48,742 nt of DNA, from assembly GCF_009829325.1 (NCBI RefSeq), contig NZ_VUOS01000011.1:1-48742 (forward strand). Direction: 5' to 3'. Origin of the DNA: Nocardia sp. CY41. Lineage in GTDB: Bacteria > Actinomycetota > Actinomycetes > Mycobacteriales > Mycobacteriaceae. The notes under the pieces were generated by a model. That model saw nothing but the letters and a program-made list of their open reading frames with translations. It made no database searches and was not told the DNA's origin. Position numbers and translations under genes: made by a program. Positions 43,266-48,742 of this stretch are shown here, one piece after another; position 1 is the first letter of the stretch, and every line of letters begins with the position of its first letter.

Positions 43266-44293
43266 CAGTGCGCCTCCCGCTGTTCTTCCTGGGTGCGAAC
43301 CGCGTTGGCGCCCAGCACCTTCACCAGCACGAACGCCACGGCGAAGATCAAAAGAAAGGTGATCGTGGACAACGCGGCCGCACTGTTGGGGCCTTGCCGG
43401 ACCTGATCGACCACCAGGATCGACACCGTCCGAGTGGACGGGTTGCCCAGCGTCATGATCGCGGGCAGGTCGAACATCCGCAGCGCGTCCATCGTCCGGA
43501 ACAGCACCGCGACCAGCAGCGCCGGTTTCAGCAGCGGCAGTGTGATCTGGGTGAACCGCTGCCAGGCCGACGCGCCGTCGACGCGCGCCGCCTCGTACAC
43601 GTCGGCCGGGATCACCTGCAGACCGGCCAGCAGCAGCAGCGCCATGAACGGCGTGGTCTTCCAGACATCGGCCGCGATCACCGCGAACCGGGACGGCCAC
43701 GCGTCGGAGGTCCACAGGATGTGTGTGCCGAGGACGCGGTTCACCACGCCGTCGTACTGGAACATGAACTCCCACAACCGCGCGGTGACGGCGGTGGGGA
43801 TGGCCCACGGGATCAGCACGGCCGCGCGCAGCAGCGCCCTGCCGCGGAAGGTCTTGCCCATCACCATGGCCATGCCGAGGCCGAGCGTCGCTTCCAGCGT
43901 GACGGTCACCACCGTGAAGAACAGGGTGGTGCCGATGGCCAGCCAGAACTGCGAGCCGAGGTTGCCGGTCGGGCATGCCACCGTCTCGCCGGTCGCGACC
44001 TGGCACTGTTGCAGCAGCCAGTGCGTGTAGTTGGCGAATCCGGCGGTGCCGCCCTCCACGAACATGCCGGTCGCCGGGTCGAGCCCGGGGTCCTTCTGGA
44101 AGGACATCCACAGCGCCCGGATCACGGGGTACCCGATGACGACCGCGAGTGCGATCAGCACGGGCGTGACGAACAACCAGGCTTTTCCGGCGCGTCGCAG
44201 TTCCAGCGCCAGTTTCGCGGCAAAGCCGCGTCCGGGCGGAACGAACTCGTCGTCTTTCGGCACGCTAGTCGCCGTTCCCGAAGGATCCGACAC
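43265..44293 (-). CDS. Carbohydrate ABC transporter permease (SugA-like)
   Basis: Partner permease (342 aa) with EAA motif YEAARVDGASAWQRFTQITLPLLKP. An extra periplasmic loop between early helices (CQVATGETVACPTGN) has two Cys that may form a disulfide. GTG start with AGGAGAG upstream. Forms a heterodimer with the SugB-like gene. Confidence 0.88.
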   Translation of the reverse strand: MSDPSGTATSVPKDDEFVPPGRGFAAKLALELRRAGKAWLFVTPVLIALAVVIGYPVIRALWMSFQKDPGLDPATGMFVEGGTAGFANYTHWLLQQCQVATGETVACPTGNLGSQFWLAIGTTLFFTVVTVTLEATLGLGMAMVMGKTFRGRALLRAAVLIPWAIPTAVTARLWEFMFQYDGVVNRVLGTHILWTSDAWPSRFAVIAADVWKTTPFMALLLLAGLQVIPADVYEAARVDGASAWQRFTQITLPLLKPALLVAVLFRTMDALRMFDLPAIMTLGNPSTRTVSILVVDQVRQGPNSAAALSTITFLLIFAVAFVLVKVLGANAVRTQEEQREAH

Positions 44294-44337
44294 CGTTTCT
44301 CTCCTGCGGGTTCGTCGGGTCCGTTGCGCTCAACCGC

Positions 44338-45639
44338 TCACGATCCGGCGGTTTCGATGCCCTTTTGCATGCCGGTGATCGCGTCGTCGACGGACTTGGT
44401 TCCGTTCAACGCAGCATAAGCGTTGTCCTGGATGGCCTTGGACACCGCCGGATAGAACGGCGTCACCGGGCGCGGCACCGCGCTGGCGATGGAGTCCTTG
44501 AGCGCGGGCAAGTACGGCATCTTCGCGATCAGCGCCGGGTCGTCGTACATCGACGCGCGCACCGAGGGCAGCGCGCCCGCGGCGACGATGTGCTGCGCGT
44601 CCTCGCTGATCAGGAAGCGCAGGAAGTCCAGCGCGGTGGCCTTGTTCTTGGAGTACGCGCTGATCGCCGCGTTGTAGCCGCCGAGCGTGGAGGCGCCGAC
44701 GCCGTTCTCGCCGGGCAGCGGGGCGACCGCGAACTTGTCCTTCACGGCGGAAGCCTCGCCGCCGACGTCACCGAAGGTGGACGGCCACGAGCGCAGGAAC
44801 ATCAGCTTGCCCTGTGCGAAGGCGTTGCTGGACTCCGGCTCCTTGAAGGTAATGGCCTCTTTGGGGATGTCGCCGTTGTTGTAGGCGTCGACCAGGACCT
44901 TCAGTCCGGCGCGGGACTGCGGGCTGTTCACCGTGGGCGTCTTGCCGTCGGCGCCGACGAAGCTGCCGCCGTAGGCGTTGATCACCTCGGCCGCGTTGAC
45001 GGTCAGGCCCTCGTAGGGGGCGAACTGTCCCGCGTAGCAACCGATGTTCTGCTGGCGCGCGATGGGGCACTGGGCCAGCAGTTCGTTCCAGGTCTTGGGC
45101 GGGTTCGGCACCAGGTCCTTGCGGTAGAACAGCAGGCCGCCGTTGGTGTTGCGGGGCGCGGCGTAGAGGGTGTTGTTGTAGGTGGCGCTGGCGACCGGCG
45201 GGGAGAGCAGCGCGCTGGTGTCGATGGCGAAGGAGTCCTTCAGCGGCTGGATCCAGCCCTTGGCGGCGAACTCGGCGGTCCACGGCACGTCGAGGGCGAC
45301 CACGTCGTAGTTCGACTGCTTGGAGCGCATGTGCTCGACCAGGTCGTCGTACTGCTGCGAGGCGTCGTTCGACTGCTCCTTGAACGTCACCGGTTCGTCC
45401 GGGTGCGCGGCGTTCCAGCGTTCGATCAGCTGCTTGACCGCGCCGGTCTCGGTGGTGTCCTTGCCCTCGACGTAGGTGATCGGGCCGCGCCCGGTGAGGT
45501 TCTGGCTGGTCGGGCTGCCGCCGCTGTCGCTGGAGCAGGCGCTGGTGAACGTCGCCGTCAGCAGCCCGACCGAAGCGACCGCCACCGCGGCCCGTGGCAC
45601 GAGCGACGAACGTAGGGACGTCACCTTCTTAACAGCCAT
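44338..45639 (-). CDS. Sugar-binding lipoprotein (LpqY-like)
   Basis: Extracellular solute-binding lipoprotein (433 aa). Signal peptide with a weak lipobox, TSAC, and acylated Cys35; then a type 1 periplasmic-binding fold starting TYVEGKDTTETGAVKQLIERW. The stretch YDVVALDVPWTAEFAAKGW is like the region I know from LpqY of M. tuberculosis, which binds trehalose. ATG at 45639 has GGAG 9 bases upstream; the frame is open another 1 kb but shows no similarity. It captures the sugar and hands it to the two permeases. Specificity is not proven. Confidence 0.85.
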   Translation of the reverse strand: MAVKKVTSLRSSLVPRAAVAVASVGLLTATFTSACSSDSGGSPTSQNLTGRGPITYVEGKDTTETGAVKQLIERWNAAHPDEPVTFKEQSNDASQQYDDLVEHMRSKQSNYDVVALDVPWTAEFAAKGWIQPLKDSFAIDTSALLSPPVASATYNNTLYAAPRNTNGGLLFYRKDLVPNPPKTWNELLAQCPIARQQNIGCYAGQFAPYEGLTVNAAEVINAYGGSFVGADGKTPTVNSPQSRAGLKVLVDAYNNGDIPKEAITFKEPESSNAFAQGKLMFLRSWPSTFGDVGGEASAVKDKFAVAPLPGENGVGASTLGGYNAAISAYSKNKATALDFLRFLISEDAQHIVAAGALPSVRASMYDDPALIAKMPYLPALKDSIASAVPRPVTPFYPAVSKAIQDNAYAALNGTKSVDDAITGMQKGIETAGS

Positions 45640-45945
45640 CGCAAACACTCCAGGATCGTTCGTGAGCGGCAGCACACCCTGCCGGTGCACAAGGCAAGAT
45701 ACATGGTGTCGATCCGGCGTGCGGGACAGTGGCGCTAAGTCGAGCCCGCGCACCCGCGGGGCGGCGTCTGCGGTGTTCGCTTTCCAGGAGGGGGTCCGCA
45801 CGCCGAACCGACGGTGGCCGAGCTGATCGAATCGGTGGCTGGGGCCGGGGGTCGTGCGGCCCCGTTCCGGCTGCTTGTCGGCGTAAGGGCGGCGGTGCGG
45901 CGCCGCGGTCGGGCTTTGTTCGGGTGAGCCACTAGGCTGGGCGCG
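45640..45945. promoter_or_regulatory. 306-bp intergenic region between divergent genes
   Basis: Contains the start regions of the sugar-binding protein gene (minus) and the DUF2786 gene (plus). A -10-like TAGGCT at 45933-45938 lies 7 bases before the ATG at 45946, which suggests a leaderless mRNA. I see no other gene or clear operator. Confidence 0.45.
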
Positions 45946-46794
45946 ATGTCTTCGCCGAACGCGGTTCCCGATCGGATGCTCACCCGCATCGGTGGGCTGC
46001 TGCGCAAGGCCGAATCGACCGACAACGAGCACGAGGCCGAGGCGTTTCTCGCGGCGGCTCAGCGGCTGGCGACGAAGTCGTCCATCGATCTGGCGGTGGC
46101 GCGGGCGCATATCGCGGGACGGGAGCGCAGGCCGACGCCGGTGCAGCGGGTCATCCCGATCGGCGAGCCGGGCAAACGTGGGTTGCGTACCTATGTGCAG
46201 CTGTTCGTCGCGATCGCGGCGGCGAACGACGTGCGCTGCGATGTCGCCCGGACCTCGACGCAGGTCTACGCCTACGGGTTCGACTCCGACATCGACACCT
46301 GCGAAGCCCTGTACGCCAGCCTGCTCGTGCAGATGGTGCGCGCGTCCGACCAGTACATCAAATCGGGCGCGTATCGATCGGCCACGGTCGAGAAGATCGT
46401 GGTGGAGAAGCGGTGGGGCCGCCAGGTCCGGCGGCGGGTGCAGGCGCCGGTCGCGGGTGTGACGGCGCGGCTGAATTTCCAGATGGCGTTCGCCGCGCGG
46501 ATCGGGCGGCGGTTGGCCGAGGTGAAGGCGGAGGTCGAAGCCGAGGTGTTGCCGCAGGACGCCGATGCGGCCGGGACCGCGTTGGCATTGCGGAACAAGG
46601 AGATCGAGCTCACCGACTTCTACGCGAAGACCTCGGAGGCGCGCGGCACCTGGCGTGGACCGCAGGCGTCGGCAGGGCATTCCGCGGCGGCGCGGGCGGC
46701 GGGGGACCGTGCGGGCAGGGCCGCCCGGATCGGAACCTCGCCCGAACTCCCGGCTGCCCGTGCGAGGTTGACCTCCGCCGAGGGCGGCAGTTGA
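45946..46794 (+). CDS. DUF2786 protein
   Basis: 282-aa cytoplasmic protein. The N-terminal DUF2786 helical domain (RIGGLLRKAESTDNEHEAEAFLAAAQ) is followed by a domain containing VQLFVAIAAANDVRCDV and a basic segment (KRWGRQVRRRVQAPVAG). Its C-terminal end is Arg/Ala/Gly-rich. ATG at 45946. Followed 106 bases later by a TIGR04338 gene, the usual pairing, so they likely work together. Function unknown. Confidence 0.82.
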   Translation: MSSPNAVPDRMLTRIGGLLRKAESTDNEHEAEAFLAAAQRLATKSSIDLAVARAHIAGRERRPTPVQRVIPIGEPGKRGLRTYVQLFVAIAAANDVRCDVARTSTQVYAYGFDSDIDTCEALYASLLVQMVRASDQYIKSGAYRSATVEKIVVEKRWGRQVRRRVQAPVAGVTARLNFQMAFAARIGRRLAEVKAEVEAEVLPQDADAAGTALALRNKEIELTDFYAKTSEARGTWRGPQASAGHSAAARAAGDRAGRAARIGTSPELPAARARLTSAEGGS

Positions 46795-46900
46795 CCAGTG
46801 TGAACAGCACGGGCGGTGAGCGAGGCGGAGATAACCGCGTGCCGTCGGCGCGAGCGGGCGATCGGCTGCTGCTCGCCGCCGCGCGACCGGTCACGCGGCG

Positions 46901-47413
46901 ATGACTGTGCGCGACAGCCAGCGCGCCAAGGTCTACGACGCCGAGCAGTTGGTACGCGGGGTGTTCGATCGTGCGGCCGAGCACGGTGCGCGCACCGTCG
47001 AGCTGTACGGTTCGCAGCTCACGCTGCCGATCGAGCGCCGCTTCGCCTCGGTGGAATCCGTACAGAGTTATACGGACAAAGTGCTGGCGCTCAATTGGGT
47101 GCGGGCGCGTTGGGAGCGGGCCGCCGTGGCGGTGCGCGTCCGCTCGCGCGCCGGGGCGACCGCCGCGCATTACGAGGCGGCCGGGAACGTCCTGGCGGTC
47201 CCGCTGCACACCGGCGGCACCGCTTGGGCGCTGCGGGAACTGGTGATCCTGCACGAACTGGCGCATCACCTGGAGCCCACGCCCGGGTCGGTGGCCGCGC
47301 ACGGCCCGGAGTTCTGCGACCGGTACGTCGAACTCGTCGACGGCGTCGTCGGCCCCGAAGCGGCATTGCTGCTGCGAACCACGATGCTGGGTTGTGGCGT
47401 CCGGATCGGCTGA
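46901..47413 (+). CDS. TIGR04338-family putative zinc metalloprotease
   Basis: 170-aa protein with the zinc-protease motif HELAHHLEP (HExxH) at about residue 118, then HGPEFCDRYVELV, where the third ligand may lie. It probably has a gluzincin or minimal metalloprotease fold. ATG at 46901. Pairs with the DUF2786 gene upstream. Substrate unknown; there is no signal peptide, so it acts in the cytoplasm. Confidence 0.82.
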   Translation: MTVRDSQRAKVYDAEQLVRGVFDRAAEHGARTVELYGSQLTLPIERRFASVESVQSYTDKVLALNWVRARWERAAVAVRVRSRAGATAAHYEAAGNVLAVPLHTGGTAWALRELVILHELAHHLEPTPGSVAAHGPEFCDRYVELVDGVVGPEAALLLRTTMLGCGVRIG

Positions 47414-47429
47414 GCCCGCCGCCGCATAT

Positions 47430-47466
47430 CCGAAGCCATTCCCACCGTTCCACCCAACGGCTTCGG
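47430..47466 (+). terminator. Hairpin downstream of the TIGR04338 gene
   Basis: Arms 47430-47440 and 47456-47466 pair at 10 of 11 positions (CCGAAGCC with GGCTTCGG at the base). Starts 16 bases after the stop codon. Between here and 47599 I see no gene. Confidence 0.65.
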
Positions 47467-47599
47467 ACGCGACAAGGTGCCGATGCGCGTGAAGGTCGGT
47501 GGCCTCGATTCGACCGCCACCGTGCCCGGTCGGCTCCACGGCTGGGCACGCTGCACCGACGGCAGCTGGGTCGGCTCGGTCGAGCTCCTGGCCGCACGG

Positions 47600-48040
47600 T
47601 CACGCCGACCTCCACGGCAGGAGCCGACGGACCGCCTTTCGTCCCGAGGTGATGTGCGGGGGTCGCGACATCAGGGAATCCTTGCCCCGAATACACCACC
47701 CGAACGCCACCCACCGGTCGTCGTCATCGGTGATCACATACTCTTCGGCGCCCCCGAGAATGATCGCCTCGACCGCCGCGGCCGCCTGGGACGGCTTGTC
47801 CTCGAATTGGATTTCGTAGTCGGCGATGGCGCGGACGCACCAGCCCGTTTCGATGCGCACCGCGGCGTCGCCCATATCCACCAGTTCGATGTGTGGATTG
47901 GCACCGCGCGCTTCGGCTTCCGTGGACGAGGATCCGCTGGAGAGCACCAGGGTGCCGGGATTCGAAAACGTCTGGATGGCGTAACGCTCGGCGATGGCGA
48001 ACACCTCCGAGCAGAACATCTCCCATTCCGTCCCGCTCAC
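47600..48040 (-). CDS. Hypothetical protein (146 aa)
   Basis: Predicted cytoplasmic protein, acidic, with Trp-rich spots (WCVRAIADYEIQFED, DDRWVAFGWCIRGKD). I start at the GTG at 48040 because GGGAGG lies 6 bases upstream; a TTG at 48064 is the alternative. No signal peptide, membrane helix or known catalytic motif. On the same strand as a secreted-protein pseudogene upstream; an association such as toxin and immunity protein was considered but there is nothing to support it. Confidence 0.65.
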   Translation of the reverse strand: MSGTEWEMFCSEVFAIAERYAIQTFSNPGTLVLSSGSSSTEAEARGANPHIELVDMGDAAVRIETGWCVRAIADYEIQFEDKPSQAAAAVEAIILGGAEEYVITDDDDRWVAFGWCIRGKDSLMSRPPHITSGRKAVRRLLPWRSA

Positions 48041-48082
48041 CCCGGCCTCCCAGCCCACTCGCAACCTTGCCCCGCTTCGGCA

Positions 48083-48530
48083 CTACTTGCCGCACGGATT
48101 CACCACCGTGTCCGAGTACTTCCACGCCGAGGATTGCGAGGGTAGTTCCCCGTACACTCCGCCCCCGCGAGCAGCCGTCCGGTACTCCCGTCCGCGCAGG
48201 TGGTGGTGCCTTGGGCAATGATTTTGGTCCCCGCGGTGGGTTTGATCACTTGTGGCCGCCGTCGACCCGCTTCCAGTTCCCACCTTCCTTGCGCTGAAGT
48301 TCGACATCGATGTACAGCGAGTCGATGTCCGCCGTGCACTTGATGCTGCCCTTTCCGACGATGTCGGTCGGCGTGCCCTTGGAATTGTGCGGATTCATGG
48401 CCTTCACGGCGTCCACATGGCAGTTCGCGTCGCCCGGCCCGGGCGCCGCGTCTGCGGCGGGCAATGCCACACACGTGGTCAGCAAGACCGCCAGCACGCC
48501 ACCTACGACCGCCCCGATGTTCTTCGCTTA
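48083..48530 (-). pseudogene. Small secreted protein gene, broken by two frameshifts and an IS end
   Basis: Three frames join into one sensible protein of about 140 aa. The first part has a signal peptide (VLAVLLTTCVALPAADA) and KGSIKCTADIDSLYIDVELQ. After HK a missing base (TGA at 48246) shifts to VIKPTAGTKIIAQGTTTC. A second missing G, near 48200, shifts to EYRTAARGGGVYGE and WKYSDTVVNPCGK. No start codon remains: KNIGAVVGGV reads directly out of the IS end, after a TAA. Could be a true pseudogene or sequencing errors at a contig end. Confidence 0.7.
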
Positions 48531-48742
48531 GAGCCCCTAACAGGTTCTGTTGAGTGGCGGTGATTCTCGTTGCGGTGCAGTATGTTTCGTCGTGGCGGCC
48601 CCGTGGATCGTGGAAGACGAGTTGTGGACAGTGATCGAACCGCTACTGCCGGTCCGGGCACCAGGCACGCCGGGGCCGGCGCGGATGGACGACCGGCTGG
48701 TGTTGCAAGGGATCTTGTTCGTGCTGTTCACCGGGATCGGTT
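48531..48742 (+). mobile_element. Left end of an IS5-type insertion sequence (truncated by window end)
   Basis: The element appears to begin at GAGCCCCTAACAGGTTCTG, after CTTA of the interrupted gene. The inverted repeat partner and right end lie outside the window. The transposase reading frame starts 61 bases in. Confidence 0.65.
48592..48742 (+). CDS. IS5-family transposase, N-terminal part
   Basis: 50 codons of a transposase, cut by the window end. It starts at a GTG and reads WIVEDELWTVIEPLLP, then PGPARMDDRLVLQGILFVLFTG, the usual N-terminal helical region of IS5-type transposases (DUF4096 type). Catalytic DDE residues are not included. Confidence 0.8.
   Translation, partial: MAAPWIVEDELWTVIEPLLPVRAPGTPGPARMDDRLVLQGILFVLFTGIG

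Noticed and set aside
48083..48530. Programmed frameshifting in the secreted gene
   Set aside because: Two shifts at different sites, with no slippery sequence visible; decay or sequencing error is simpler.
1..48742. CRISPR arrays, tRNA and rRNA genes
   Set aside because: I saw no evenly spaced direct repeats of the right length and no tRNA or rRNA-like sequence.

Overview
The window is high-GC actinobacterial DNA from the mycolic-acid group, most likely Nocardia or a close relative (inference). The clearest evidence is gene order: dnaB, rplI, rpsR, ssb and rpsF at one end, and a GT87-type membrane protein, a ponA1-like penicillin-binding protein, a DUF5318 protein, a PadR regulator and inositol-3-phosphate synthase (ino1) further on, follow the Rv0046c-Rv0058 neighbourhood of Mycobacterium tuberculosis. 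The cutinase-family exoenzyme and the intein-bearing dnaB fit the same group. Both ends look like sequence or contig ends: the left 60 bases are almost pure G/C, and the right end stops inside a transposase.

Layout. 0-8.2 kb: a secreted cutinase-like protein with a Thr/Pro-rich tail, an NDH-2-like flavoprotein, dnaB interrupted by an intein in its Walker A motif, and the rpsF-ssb-rpsR-rplI operon. 8.4-11.3 kb: a GT87-type membrane protein and a CGNR regulator divergent from an EamA exporter, with two matching operators between them. 11.3-19.9 kb: a Ter (TerD/TerC) cluster. TerA/TerD-like, TerC/DUF475 and TerD genes face a tightly overlapping five-gene operon encoding a helical protein, a CitE-like lyase, a PRTase-TRSP protein, a StiP-PELOTA protein and a HAD hydrolase. 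19.9-24.1 kb: mixed cargo, with a CYTH-like remnant, a 51-residue ORF, a MerR regulator with a metallo-beta-lactamase-fold hydrolase, a methyltransferase-like protein and a secreted beta-propeller. 24.2-29.5 kb: three AIM24-family genes facing a two-gene TerD operon, probably the rest of the Ter system. 29.5-42 kb: GT87 protein, ponA1-like PBP, DUF5318, two DUF1707 membrane proteins, PadR, ino1, two GyrI-like proteins and a second class A PBP. 42.3-45.6 kb: a carbohydrate ABC importer without its ATPase. 45.9-48.7 kb: a DUF2786 protein, a TIGR04338-type metalloprotein, an unknown protein, a secreted-protein pseudogene cut by an IS end, and the partial IS5-type transposase.

How the genes work together. 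The 21-kb block from 8.4 to 29.5 kb separates rpsF from the GT87-ponA1 pair, which lie close together in M. tuberculosis, so it looks like an insertion or lineage-specific expansion. Most of it matches the described Ter-dependent stress-response theme: TerD-type Ca-binding scaffolds, a TerC membrane protein, AIM24 proteins, an FtsK-like domain, and an operon predicted to make a nucleoside-like metabolite whose structure I believe is unknown. Around it lie envelope genes (two class A PBPs, two GT87 proteins, ino1) and core replication and translation genes. Family assignments come from reading motifs in the translations; no database search was run.
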